A stretch of 64,000 nt of DNA from Lachnospiraceae bacterium (GTDB lineage: Bacteria; Bacillota; Clostridia; Lachnospirales; Lachnospiraceae), in the NCBI GenBank assembly GCA_017387565.1, contig JAFOEY010000011.1, forward strand, positions 1-64,000, in the 5' to 3' direction. This document shows positions 34,814-43,065 of the stretch, piece after piece. The notes beneath the pieces were generated by a model. The model saw only the letters and a list, made by a program, of their open reading frames with translations, did not search any database and was not told where the DNA came from. The position numbers and the translations under genes were made by a program. How positions within the stretch are numbered: position 1 is the first letter of the stretch; each line of letters starts with the position of its first letter.

Positions 34814-35694
34814 TTTGAACCAAGAGCACTATCCATTTTTTTATGCAGGGCATTCAATACACGCTTTTTATCTGCACTCCAAAGTGGTGCAACCAACAGT
34901 GCTTTGGGTCCATCACCGGTTAAACGGTGTACCACCATATCCGGCGGCAACACCTTCACACATTCAGCCACCAGATCCACATATTCCTCAAACTCCATGG
35001 TTTTAAATAAGCCGTTTTGATAATCCATTGCCAGATCCGTATTTTTTAACACATGTAAAAGTTGCAGTTTTATCCCTTTGCTCTTTTGTAAAACAACATG
35101 ACAGATACTCTCTAACATGTCTTCTTTTGTTTCCCCGGGAAGCCCTAAGATAATATGCGTAATCGTATGAATTCCAATTGCATTTAAATCACATACTGCC
35201 TTATCATAAACGGCAAGTTGATACCCGCGTCGGATATAAACAGCCGTTTTTTCATGGATGGTCTGTAAACCAAGTTCTACCCAAACCGGTTTGATTTGAT
35301 TTAATTCATCTAACAACACAAGAACTTCGTCTGATAAACAGTCCGGTCTTGTAGCAATTGACAAAACTGCAATATCGTCTCTGTTGATAACCGGCATAAA
35401 GATTTGGCGGAGCGTTTCAACGGGAGCATAGGTATTGGTATACGCCTGAAAATAAGCAATATATTTATCTCCCTTATATTTGGCAGACACTTTTTCCTTT
35501 GCCTCGTTAATCTGGTCTTCTATCGGTTTATTCCGGTTTGGGGTAAAATCTCCCGAACCTCCTGCTGAACAGAAAATACATCCACGTGTATCAAGTGTTC
35601 CATCCCGGTTTGGACAAGTCATTCCGCCATCTAAACTGAGCTTATATAGTTTTTGCCCAAATTGTTGTTTACAGTATTCGTTAACAGTAAGCAT
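34807..35694 (-). CDS. TIGR01212-family radical SAM protein (YhcC-like)
   Basis: A 295-residue radical SAM protein. The cluster motif is CPNRDGTLDTRGCIFC near residues 27-42, with the tell-tale GTLDTRGC. IATRPDCLSD and VELGLQT (barrel strands) are present. The family is conserved in anaerobes and its substrate is not established. The start MLTVNEYCKQQFG and the length match the family. Confidence 0.88.
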   Translation of the reverse strand: MLTVNEYCKQQFGQKLYKLSLDGGMTCPNRDGTLDTRGCIFCSAGGSGDFTPNRNKPIEDQINEAKEKVSAKYKGDKYIAYFQAYTNTYAPVETLRQIFMPVINRDDIAVLSIATRPDCLSDEVLVLLDELNQIKPVWVELGLQTIHEKTAVYIRRGYQLAVYDKAVCDLNAIGIHTITHIILGLPGETKEDMLESICHVVLQKSKGIKLQLLHVLKNTDLAMDYQNGLFKTMEFEEYVDLVAECVKVLPPDMVVHRLTGDGPKALLVAPLWSADKKRVLNALHKKMDSALGSKG

Positions 35695-35730
35695 ATGCTA
35701 ATTCTCCACAAACTTTTTCTGCAAGCAAAT

Positions 35731-36465
35731 TCATTTACTTCTTTTTTTAATGCCGATTAAAGAAATTCCCTTTGCCTTTTCGCCATTGATATTTTTTATA
35801 ACCTCACTGACGCAGGCACAGGGACCAACGACTTTTCCGTTACAATACACATTATGCGCAATATACATCTCACAATCTTTAGAGATATTGATTGTGTGTA
35901 CTTCCTTGCGGATATCGTTTCTGTCATTATACATTGTCAAAATCAACGAATCATATTCTCTCCCAATTTTATCAAATTCTTCTTCATTGGTAGAAAAATA
36001 TGTGATAAAACCTAGCCTTGTCAGATAATCGGAAATAGCTTTTGGTGCAGTTCCAAATTTGCCGGACAAAACCGCACCATCTTTTTCGTAATCAAAAATC
36101 ATCTGGGCAAGGCTCATCTCATGTTTTCTAGTAAGACTGAAAACAGCATTATAGGTAGCAAATATCTCACATCCGGCATACTTCATGGTTACCTTTCCAT
36201 ATTTCATATCCGCATAATTATTTTGATCTTCGATATAGCCATGATTCTTTTGAATGTTTTCTATATGCCGTTTGAAATTTTCTTCGTTGTATTTTAAGTT
36301 CACAGAAAAATCTATATTTAAGACTCTTTGTGCTTTACGCATTAGTTCCAATACAGACACGACAACATGATTATCAACTTGATTTGGAATCCATGCACAA
36401 ACTGTTTGCGTAATTCTATTCATCCTATTATTCTTCTTAATTTCATTTCTGGGTTCTTTTATCAT
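35731..36465 (-). CDS. Predicted papain-fold (C39-like) protein
   Basis: A protein of up to 244 residues, no firm family name. The order of motifs fits a papain-like fold: a candidate catalytic cysteine in YAGCEIFATYNAVFSL (about 112), the region EKDGAVLSGKFGTAPKAISDYL that lines the cleft in C39-like peptidases, and a candidate His in HTINISKDCEMYIAHN followed by a His/Asn pair (about 200-215). It has no signal peptide or membrane helix. It may be a peptidase or a related acyl-transfer enzyme. The start codon lies in a tandem duplication; the next ATG (codon 15) is an alternative. Confidence 0.6.
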   Translation of the reverse strand: MIKEPRNEIKKNNRMNRITQTVCAWIPNQVDNHVVVSVLELMRKAQRVLNIDFSVNLKYNEENFKRHIENIQKNHGYIEDQNNYADMKYGKVTMKYAGCEIFATYNAVFSLTRKHEMSLAQMIFDYEKDGAVLSGKFGTAPKAISDYLTRLGFITYFSTNEEEFDKIGREYDSLILTMYNDRNDIRKEVHTINISKDCEMYIAHNVYCNGKVVGPCACVSEVIKNINGEKAKGISLIGIKKRSK

Positions 36466-36490
36466 TTGGGGTTCTTTATCATTTGGGTTC
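36456..36490. repeat. 17-bp tandem duplication over the start codon of the papain-fold gene
   Basis: On the minus strand CCAAATGATAAAGAACCC is repeated (CCCAAATGATAAAGAACCCCAAATGATAAAAGAACCC), giving two ATGs in the same local context about 17-18 nt apart and out of frame with each other. A strong ribosome binding site is absent. Confidence 0.6.
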
Positions 36491-36532
36491 CGTTAGCAGC
36501 ATGCTATTTACAGCTCCATTGTCAATAATCTT

Positions 36533-36573
36533 TAGGGAACTTTTTTAGAATATATTTCCTAAAAAGTTCCCTA
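36533..36573 (-). terminator. Terminator downstream of the MGMT-type gene
   Basis: TAGGGAACTTTTTTAG / CCTAAAAAGTTCCCTA, a long stem with T/A runs, between the MGMT gene and the papain-fold gene on the same strand. Confidence 0.8.
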
Positions 36574-36644
36574 TTTCAATTCTTAATACGTATCAAATTA
36601 TCAAATAACGATTGATTTTGTAATCTTTGGAAAATAATCTATTT

Positions 36645-37292
36645 CTACTCTGCAATTGTTCCATCAACAATTTCTATGGCATATTTTTTTAGGTCAACAC
36701 AGTAATCGTATACTTCTATTCCATCGTTTTCCAAAAGCCTTTTTTGAACGTCGTCTCCACCAAAAGCAAATTTTCCTGCAAGTTCTCCTTTTGCATTTAC
36801 CACACGATAACATGGAATCTTATCCGGATCCGGATTTTTATGAAGCGCATTTCCAACTGCCCTGCACATCTTTGCATTTCCTGCTAATTCGGCAACCTGT
36901 GCATATGTAGCAACCTTTCCTCTGGGTATTTTCTTAACCGCTTCGTAAATTCTCTTAGTAGGACTATCTGTTACGATATCATAGCTTTCTGCAATCATGC
37001 GCTTAATATCTTCATCCGGAATGCTTCCATTAAGAATAATGGTATTCCAATGCTCCTTATTTTGATGCCAACCCGGGATAACCGCTTCGTAGATCTGCCT
37101 GTAGAAATCTCTCCACTCCGGATTTACCTTCACGTTCAGATTGATATAACCATCTCTTTCATAAGTCCAAAGAAAGGCTTTCTTACTTCCTTTTACACGC
37201 ACAAGCTGCCAGTTTGGATCATGAAAAGGCGCTTCTTTATATGTATCTTGAAATGACAATCCGTATGCTAAGGCTTCCTCTCTTGTTTGCAT
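36645..37292 (-). CDS. YjbR-like domain fused to an MGMT-type methyltransferase domain
   Basis: A 215-residue two-domain protein. Residues ~1-105 resemble MmcQ/YjbR double-wing proteins (PNWQLVRVKGSKKAFLWTY, AEWRDFYRQIYEA). Residues ~108-205 resemble the O6-methylguanine-DNA methyltransferase C-terminal domain (RIYEAVKKIPRGKVATYAQVA, CRAVGNALHKNP). The active-site motif is PCYRVV (C161); the usual form is PCHRV(I/V). The reactive cysteine is there but its neighbour His is Tyr, so full alkyltransferase activity is uncertain. It may act as a DNA alkyl-lesion binding protein or a methyltransferase. GGGAGA precedes the ATG. Confidence 0.85.
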   Translation of the reverse strand: MQTREEALAYGLSFQDTYKEAPFHDPNWQLVRVKGSKKAFLWTYERDGYINLNVKVNPEWRDFYRQIYEAVIPGWHQNKEHWNTIILNGSIPDEDIKRMIAESYDIVTDSPTKRIYEAVKKIPRGKVATYAQVAELAGNAKMCRAVGNALHKNPDPDKIPCYRVVNAKGELAGKFAFGGDDVQKRLLENDGIEVYDYCVDLKKYAIEIVDGTIAE

Positions 37293-37441
37293 AAATTTCT
37301 CCCTACTTTAAAGATTATTTCTAGTCATTAATCTATCATGAATATTACTATGTTTCTATAGTTTTAAAACAATAACTATATACCCGTTTATAATTTAAGG
37401 TTGTATCCAGACAAAAAAAATGATATATTAATATCAAGAAA

Positions 37442-37465
37442 AGCACCCACTCCAAAGTGGATGCT
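37442..37465 (-). terminator. Terminator of the holin-like toxin mRNA
   Basis: AGCACCCACT / AGTGGATGCT with a short loop, followed on minus by TTTTCTT. It closes the toxin transcript. Confidence 0.75.
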
Positions 37466-37496
37466 CCCGGTAGTTTTATTTCTTCTTACGAAGAAC

Positions 37497-37524
37497 GCCT
37501 CTCCCGTTGGCCGACAGGAGAGGC
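37497..37524 (-). other. Conserved-looking hairpin after the holin-like toxin
   Basis: GCCTCTCC / GGAGAGGC stem with a 12-nt loop, immediately after the toxin stop codon. It lies between the ORF and the terminator. Similar double-hairpin ends are found in type I toxin transcripts, and they can be where an antisense RNA pairs. Confidence 0.6.
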
Positions 37525-37528
37525 ATTT

Positions 37529-37645
37529 TTATTTTTTCTTGTTCCTCTTATCGAGAAAGGCAAGAAACGCTACAATCAAACTCCCAAAGGCAATGAGCAA
37601 ACTCAATATACCTATAATTACCAAAATAATTTCGAAAGCTGTCAT
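37529..37645 (-). CDS. Putative holin-like (type I) toxin
   Basis: A 38-residue peptide, MTAFEIILVIIGILSLLIAF then GSLIVAFLAFLDKRNKKK: one transmembrane helix with a short N-terminal polar start and a basic tail after DKRNKKK. This is the standard layout of small membrane toxins of the type I holin-like class in Firmicutes. A strong GGGAGGTG (37660-37653) precedes the ATG. The transcript has a 5' leader ORF, a hairpin and a terminator. It is too short for common gene finders. It could instead be a small membrane protein of other use; no antitoxin RNA promoter was identified with confidence. Confidence 0.75.
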   Translation of the reverse strand: MTAFEIILVIIGILSLLIAFGSLIVAFLAFLDKRNKKK

Positions 37646-37663
37646 AATAACGCACCTCCCTTC

Positions 37664-37714
37664 CTATGTAATCCGGCGCACCGGTATGGGCTTGGGAGGC
37701 TGCCACCCTGTCAT
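37664..37714 (-). CDS. Leader ORF upstream of the holin-like toxin
   Basis: A 16-codon ORF, MTGWQPPKPIPVRRIT, whose stop TAG lies 4 nt ahead of the toxin ribosome binding site (37660-37653). The ribosome binding site for the leader itself is weak (AGAAGAG). Its PP codons, CCTCCC (37699-37694), are the exact complement of the toxin GGGAGG, so the RNA can fold to hide the toxin ribosome binding site, and translation of the leader would open or close it. Whether it is translated is inference. Confidence 0.5.
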   Translation of the reverse strand: MTGWQPPKPIPVRRIT

Positions 37715-37749
37715 GGGTACTCTTCTAACGTGAATTACCACGCACTTAT

Positions 37750-37778
37750 ATCATACTATTTTATAATCTCTATATCAA
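37750..37778 (-). promoter_or_regulatory. Promoter of the toxin transcript
   Basis: TTGATA (37778-37773), 17 nt, TATGAT (37755-37750), start expected near 37743, giving a leader of about 98 nt that contains the 16-codon ORF. Confidence 0.55.
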
Positions 37779-37807
37779 TCATTTTTAAATGTTTGTTCGT
37801 ATTTCAT

Positions 37808-39010
37808 TTACTTCTCGTCCACAACCTGAAAGATAAAAAACTTCAAATAATAACTTTCATCAGCAGCCCACAGTATCGGATGGTCCGGTGCCTGGGTCCG
37901 AAACTCTACCTGTCTTAAACGCTTATGCGTAGCTTTTGCAGCCTCTTTAATGGTCTTTTCCAACAATTCCTGTGTCATAAAATGTGAGCAGGAACAGCTT
38001 GCCAGATATCCTCCGTCTTTTACAAGCTTTAAGCCTTGCATATTGATTTCACGATAGCCTTTGATGGCATTCTTTGTAGCTTCTTTTGCTTTTGTAAATG
38101 CCGGAGGATCTAAGATTACAACATCATACTTCTTTCCTGCTTTTACAAGCTTCGGAAGTTCATCTAACACATCGGCTGTTCTAAATTTTACAACTTCATC
38201 AAGTCCATTACGTTTTGCATTTTCCCTTGCCTGCCCGATGGCAAAATCCGAAATATCCAATCCTTCTACGGACTTTGCACCGGCAATTCCGGCATTTAGT
38301 GCAAAAGTTCCCATATGAGTAAAGCAATCCAATACGTCCTTGCCCTTACAGATATGATGCATTGCTTTTCTGTTATATTTCTGATCCAGGAAAAAACCTG
38401 TCTTTTGACCGTTCTCTACATCGACCAGATAGCGAACACCATTTTCCACGATTTCAACACGTGGTTCAAACTCATCTCCGATAAAGCCTTTATGAAATGG
38501 CAATCCCTCCTTTTTTCTTTCCTTAGCATCGCTTCGTTCAAATACACCACGAACTTGAAATCCGTCTGCTATTAATAACTCCTTCAAAATAGAAACAATT
38601 TCTTCTTTAAACTGCTCCATTCCTAGTGCCAGACATTGCACGACCAACACATCTTCATATTTATCAACAATCAATCCGGGTAACCAGTCTGCTTCACCGA
38701 ATATCACGCGGCAACATCCCAAATCATCCGGCATAACCGTTTTACGATATTCCCACGCATTCTTTACTCGCATAGATATAAAATCATGGTTAATTTCCTG
38801 ATCTTTATTACGAGACATCATGCGTACACGAATTTTGGAATTTTGATTAATGAAGCCTCTTCCCATGGGATATCCATCAAAATCATGAACTTCTACTATA
38901 TCTCCATTGTGAAATGTTCCCACAATGGAATCTATCTCATTATCAAAAACCCAGCATCCGCCCTTTTTTAACAGTCGGCCTTCACCCTTTTTTAGCGTCA
39001 CAATTGACAT
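37808..39010 (-). CDS. Class I rRNA (cytosine-C5) methyltransferase, RlmI/YccW type
   Basis: A 400-residue SAM-dependent methyltransferase of the RlmI family. It has an N-terminal PUA domain (MSIVTLKKGEGRLLKKGG ... VHDFDGYPMGRGF), a central domain, and a C-terminal Rossmann fold with VLDCFTHMGTFALNAGIAGAK (SAM loop) and the catalytic motif DVVILDPPAFTKAK. It probably makes m5C in 23S rRNA. Length is typical. Substrate identity is not proven from sequence. Confidence 0.88.
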   Translation of the reverse strand: MSIVTLKKGEGRLLKKGGCWVFDNEIDSIVGTFHNGDIVEVHDFDGYPMGRGFINQNSKIRVRMMSRNKDQEINHDFISMRVKNAWEYRKTVMPDDLGCCRVIFGEADWLPGLIVDKYEDVLVVQCLALGMEQFKEEIVSILKELLIADGFQVRGVFERSDAKERKKEGLPFHKGFIGDEFEPRVEIVENGVRYLVDVENGQKTGFFLDQKYNRKAMHHICKGKDVLDCFTHMGTFALNAGIAGAKSVEGLDISDFAIGQARENAKRNGLDEVVKFRTADVLDELPKLVKAGKKYDVVILDPPAFTKAKEATKNAIKGYREINMQGLKLVKDGGYLASCSCSHFMTQELLEKTIKEAAKATHKRLRQVEFRTQAPDHPILWAADESYYLKFFIFQVVDEK

Positions 39011-39108
39011 ATGCTTTATCCTTTACTAATTTCTGTTTTCTAATATTGATAACTTAAACATCATAAACAATTTGTAATAAACAACTATAGAAATATATTG
39101 TTATAGAG

Positions 39109-39136
39109 CCAAATACCTTTCACTCCAACATCATTT
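39109..39136 (+). repeat. Right-end remnant of the MITE-like element
   Basis: GCCAAATACC then TTTCACTCCAACATCAT resembles the right end of the family (GGGCAAAATACC then TTTTGACCCCAACATCAT) with a few differences. The left end and body are missing. It lies between RlmI-type gene and the M18 gene. Confidence 0.6.
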
Positions 39137-39182
39137 ATATAATTTGTACCAATAATTCATTATACCAATTAGCATAAGCTAA

Positions 39183-40562
39183 CTATTTCGTTTCCAAAAA
39201 TGCCACATATCCTCTTTGGGTTTCATATAAATCGGCTTTGGAAGTTGCTTCAAATGGTGCATGCATATTTAATACCGCAACACCGCAATCAATGACATCC
39301 ATACCGTATAATGACAGGATATAAGCAATGGTTCCGCCACCGCCCAAATCAACTTTACCAAGTTCTGCAGTCTGATAAGATACATCCGCATCATCCATAA
39401 CCTGACGAATAAATGCCAGATATTCAGCATTGGCATCATTCGAGCCGGATTTTCCACGCGAACCGGTAAACTTATTGAAAACCATGCCGTGTCCTAAATA
39501 TGCCACGTTCTTTTTATCAAAGCTTGATGCATATGTCGGATCAAATGCAGAGCTTACATCTGATGAAAGCATACGGCAATTTGCAAGACATCTGCGAAGT
39601 GAGAGTTCATTAAAATCCCCCATCAAATTCATAACTTCTGCCGTCATATTCTCAAAGAATTTGGACTGCATTCCGGTAGCGCCCACACTTCCGATTTCTT
39701 CCTTATCCACAAGCAGACAACACGCGGTACGTTCCGGTGCTTTGATACTTAACATGGCATCTAATGAAGTAAATGCACATACTCTGTCATCCTGTCCATA
39801 CGCTAATGTCATACTGCGGTCAAATCCGGCTTCTCTTGCCTTTCCGGCGGGAACGACTTCAATTTCCGCAGAAATAAAATCAGCTTCCTCTACGCCGTAT
39901 TGTTCTTTCAAAATTTCCAGAATACCGGCAGTAAACTTATCTTTTTCAGCACCTTTTAATGGCTTATTTCCAACTATGACATCCAAGGCCTCACCTTCAA
40001 TGACTTTATTGGCCTTTTTTTCCATCTGCTCTGATGCCAGATGAATCAACAGATCAGAAATAAAAAATACCGGATCATCCTCTTCTTCTCCGACATTGAC
40101 GATAACCGTAGTACCGTCTTTTTTTACAATCACTCCATGGAGTGCCAACGGAATTGCTACCCACTGATATTTTTTAATTCCGCCGTAATAGTGTGTATCC
40201 AAATAAGCAAAATCGCCGTCTTCATACAAGGGGTTTTGTTTTACATCCATACGTGGTGAATCAATATGTGCACCAAGGATATTCATACCTTCTTCCAAAG
40301 GCTTTTTACCAATATGATACATGACTACCGATTTATCCATATTGACTGCATATACCTTTGCACCGGCTTTAATCTTTTTGCCGGATTTCAGTAATTTTGC
40401 CAGTTCCACATAGCCTTCATTCTCAATACGGTTGACAATGTAGCTGACGCATTCGCGCTCCGTCTTTCCTTCATCCAAAAATGTACGATAGTCAGCACTC
40501 AGCTTTTCCAACTCTTTTAATTGCTTCTCAGAATATTTTGTCCATACACTTTCTGTTTTCAT
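39183..40562 (-). CDS. M18-family aminopeptidase
   Basis: A 459-residue zinc aminopeptidase of the M18 (aspartyl-aminopeptidase-like) family. Metal-binding and catalytic segments: NILGAHIDSPRMDVKQNP (His/Asp), LLVDKEEIGSVGATGMQSKF (Glu-Glu), VSSAFDPTYAS, and a C-terminal VLNMHAPFEATSKADLYET (His). Found in the cytosol of many Firmicutes for the last steps of peptide breakdown. Length is usual. Confidence 0.93.
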   Translation of the reverse strand: MKTESVWTKYSEKQLKELEKLSADYRTFLDEGKTERECVSYIVNRIENEGYVELAKLLKSGKKIKAGAKVYAVNMDKSVVMYHIGKKPLEEGMNILGAHIDSPRMDVKQNPLYEDGDFAYLDTHYYGGIKKYQWVAIPLALHGVIVKKDGTTVIVNVGEEEDDPVFFISDLLIHLASEQMEKKANKVIEGEALDVIVGNKPLKGAEKDKFTAGILEILKEQYGVEEADFISAEIEVVPAGKAREAGFDRSMTLAYGQDDRVCAFTSLDAMLSIKAPERTACCLLVDKEEIGSVGATGMQSKFFENMTAEVMNLMGDFNELSLRRCLANCRMLSSDVSSAFDPTYASSFDKKNVAYLGHGMVFNKFTGSRGKSGSNDANAEYLAFIRQVMDDADVSYQTAELGKVDLGGGGTIAYILSLYGMDVIDCGVAVLNMHAPFEATSKADLYETQRGYVAFLETK

Positions 40563-40631
40563 AAAAAATGTCCTGCCTTTCTCTGTGTATTAACTATTAT
40601 GCGCATTAATTATTTTTTCTAACATGAAAAA

Positions 40632-40675
40632 GCCGATTACAATCAGTTATTCATAATAACCTGAATGCCATCGGC
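40632..40675 (-). terminator. Terminator of the rnf operon
   Basis: GCCGAT / ATCGGC outer stem with an inner CAGGTTATT / AATAACTG stem, followed by TTTTT on the minus strand, 16 bp past rnfB. Confidence 0.8.
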
Positions 40676-40691
40676 AATTCATACTTTCAAA

Positions 40692-41489
40692 TCAAACCTT
40701 AACAATTGCTTTTTTCGGACATTTTGTAGCACAAATTCCGCAGCCGACACATTGTTCCTGGTCAATATGAGCTTTGAAGTTTTCTACGCTGACAGCTTCT
40801 TTCGGGCAGTTCTTTGCGCAAAGCGAACAACCGATACAAGCCGTTTCACAGGCTTTCATGGCAACTGCGCCTTTTTCGGTATTGCTACATGCAACTGCAT
40901 ACTTCGCATCATAGGGAATTAATTCAATCAATCCCTTGGGACAGGCTGCCACACATTTTCCACATGCTTTACAGGCTTCTTTATCAACCTTTGCCACTCC
41001 GTTTTCTACATGAATGGCATCAAACGGACATGCCTTTACACAATTACCATATCCAAGACAGCCTTGATTACATGACTTTGGACCACCGTTTGGCACAAAG
41101 GAAAGCATGGCACAATCCTTAACACCGGTATATTCGTAATCCGTCTTTGTTTTATCACAGTCACCCTGACATTTTACAAAAGCCACCATGCGAATGCCTG
41201 CTGTTGCTTCTACGCCCATGATTTCTGCGATTTTGGTTGCCACAGGCTCACCGCCTACCGGACAGGTTCCGACTTCTGCCTCACCTTTTGCAATAGCTTT
41301 TGCCAGACCGGAGCAACCGGCAAAGCCACATCCGCCACAGTTATTTCCGGGTAAAGCAGCCAATACGGCTTCTTCCTTTTCATCAACCTCTACCTGAAAT
41401 TTCATACCGGCTATTCCTAAAAACAGACCGATAAATAATCCAACACCACCAACTAAGACGGCGGCAATGATAATTCCACTAATACTCAT
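40692..41489 (-). CDS. rnfB: Rnf complex subunit RnfB (iron-sulfur)
   Basis: A 265-residue iron-sulfur subunit of the Rnf ferredoxin:NAD+ oxidoreductase, a Na+- or H+-pumping complex. It has one N-terminal transmembrane helix, the four-cysteine 4Fe-4S cluster GNNCGGCGFAGCSG plus TCPVGG (about 50-78), and two pairs of ferredoxin-type CxxCxxCxxxC motifs (GYGNCVKACP, KACGKCVAACPKG, GCSLCAKNCPKE, GCGICATKCPKK). The start at the ATG at 41489 follows GGAGG by 8 nt; the GTG in front is on the site itself. Last gene of the operon. Confidence 0.97.
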   Translation of the reverse strand: MSISGIIIAAVLVGGVGLFIGLFLGIAGMKFQVEVDEKEEAVLAALPGNNCGGCGFAGCSGLAKAIAKGEAEVGTCPVGGEPVATKIAEIMGVEATAGIRMVAFVKCQGDCDKTKTDYEYTGVKDCAMLSFVPNGGPKSCNQGCLGYGNCVKACPFDAIHVENGVAKVDKEACKACGKCVAACPKGLIELIPYDAKYAVACSNTEKGAVAMKACETACIGCSLCAKNCPKEAVSVENFKAHIDQEQCVGCGICATKCPKKAIVKV

Positions 41490-41501
41490 CTGCCACACCT
41501 C

Positions 41502-42077
41502 CTATAACAAACCGGAAAAGCCACAGAATGCAATGGCCATCAATCCGGCAGTAACTAATACAATCGGCATGCCCTGAAACGCCTCCGGAATATCATTATA
41601 TTCAATTTTTTCACGAATTCCGGCAAGGATTACAATGGCAATGGTAAAACCAACGGCTGTTGCAAAACCATTGACAACACTCTCTAAAATACTGTAAGAT
41701 GCCTGCACATTGTTTAATGCTACGCCTAAAACTGCACAGTTTGTTGTAATCAAAGGAAGATATACACCCAATGCCTCATAAAGAGAAGGAATCATCTTTT
41801 TTAAGAACATCTCAACAAACTGAACCAGTGCTGCGATGACTAAAATAAATACAATCGTCTTTAAATAATCAAGTCCTAAAGGGTCCAATACAAATTTGTA
41901 AAGAACGGACGCAACAAAAGACGCCAAAGTGATAACAAATACAATTGCCGCTCCCATTCCGGCAGCCGTTTCCGTCTTTTTGGAAACTCCAAGGAAAGGA
42001 CATAAGCCCAAAAACTGACTTAATACGACGTTGCTTACAAGCGCGGAGCCCAATGCTATTATAATTAAATTACTCAT
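41502..42077 (-). CDS. rnfA: Rnf complex subunit RnfA
   Basis: A 191-residue membrane subunit with six helices and the SNVVLSQFLGLCPFLGVSKK start plus NCAVLGVAL in the middle, which carries the conserved Cys. GAGGAGG precedes a pair of ATGs; the second (42077) has the better spacing. It overlaps the end of rnfE. Confidence 0.97.
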   Translation of the reverse strand: MSNLIIIALGSALVSNVVLSQFLGLCPFLGVSKKTETAAGMGAAIVFVITLASFVASVLYKFVLDPLGLDYLKTIVFILVIAALVQFVEMFLKKMIPSLYEALGVYLPLITTNCAVLGVALNNVQASYSILESVVNGFATAVGFTIAIVILAGIREKIEYNDIPEAFQGMPIVLVTAGLMAIAFCGFSGLL

Positions 42078-43065
42078 CTGCATTTACCTCCTCTTTTGTT
42101 TCTTCCTGACTATTTTCCGGTACATTTTCTTTTATTCCTGCCTGAATTAATTCAGGTGCTGCTTTTATCTCTTCCTCAACCATTTCCGCTTCTGCTTCTT
42201 TTATCTCTTCCTGAGCTAACTCAGTCACTTCTGCTTTTATCTCATTCTGAACGGTTTCAGAAACTGTTTTTGTTGTTTCCCCTACTGATTCAATCGCTTT
42301 ATCAATCGGCTCGCTTTTTTTACCGGCTTCAGTCTTTGGCAGTGCTTTTGGTTCTTTTTCTGCCTTCTTCGTATCATCATAGAACTTACGGGATGAGCAG
42401 CCTTCTTCCCCACAGCTCATACAATCGTGGGTACAACCGGATCCGACTTTGCTCATATCCTTACCCTTTTTCTCGCCTTCTATTTTGACTTTATTTTGGA
42501 TGGCAACGAGGCAGGCAAGTACAAAGAATGCACCGGGTGCCATGACAAAGATACGTACAGGTTCATATCCTGCCGGCATAATACGAATTCCAAATGCTTC
42601 TCCTGCACCAATCAGCTCTCTGACGAGACCGATAATGGTTAACGCAATCGTAAAACCAAATCCCATTCCAAGTCCGTCAAAGAAAGAAGGAATGACGGGA
42701 TTTTTATATGCATAGCTTTCTGCTCTTCCCAGAATAATACAGTTTACAACAATAAGCGGAATATAAAGACCGAGTGCACTGTAAAGGGAAGGAATAAAAC
42801 CTTCTAAAAGCAATTCCACCATCGTAACAAAAGATGCAATGATTACGATAAATGCGGGGATACGGACACGGTCGGGGATGATTTTACGCAACATGGATAT
42901 AATCATGTTGGATAATGCCAGTACAACCGTCGTCGTCATACCCATACCAAATCCGTTAATTGCCGATGTCGTAACAGCTAATGTCGGACACATACCAAGC
43001 ATCAAAACCAAAGTCGGGTTTTCTTTAATGATACCGTTATATAATCGCTCCAATGATTTATTCAT
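42070..43065 (-). CDS. rnfE: Rnf complex subunit RnfE with Cys-rich, acidic C-terminal tail
   Basis: A 331-residue protein. Residues 1-195 are the usual six-helix RnfE (ENPTLVLMLGMCPTLAVTTSAING, NCIILGRAESYA). The remaining ~135 residues are extra: a cluster of cysteines CTHDCMSCGEEGC (211, 215, 218, 223), then a Lys/Glu-rich stretch that becomes repeated EEIKxxxE units to the end. Normal RnfE proteins stop near 200-230 residues. The four cysteines could bind a metal or iron-sulfur cluster. The ORF is uninterrupted and ends on the ribosome binding site of rnfA. Confidence 0.95.
   Translation of the reverse strand: MNKSLERLYNGIIKENPTLVLMLGMCPTLAVTTSAINGFGMGMTTTVVLALSNMIISMLRKIIPDRVRIPAFIVIIASFVTMVELLLEGFIPSLYSALGLYIPLIVVNCIILGRAESYAYKNPVIPSFFDGLGMGFGFTIALTIIGLVRELIGAGEAFGIRIMPAGYEPVRIFVMAPGAFFVLACLVAIQNKVKIEGEKKGKDMSKVGSGCTHDCMSCGEEGCSSRKFYDDTKKAEKEPKALPKTEAGKKSEPIDKAIESVGETTKTVSETVQNEIKAEVTELAQEEIKEAEAEMVEEEIKAAPELIQAGIKENVPENSQEETKEEVNADE

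Noticed and set aside
34671-34853. Minus-strand 60-codon frame with VNKTIKVN repeats
   Set aside because: Produced by the 18-bp tandem repeat; overlaps the end of the radical SAM gene and the terminator.
37457-37918. Plus-strand frame over the toxin locus
   Set aside because: Opposite strand to a gene with promoter, ribosome binding site and terminator, and it overlaps the RlmI-type gene end.
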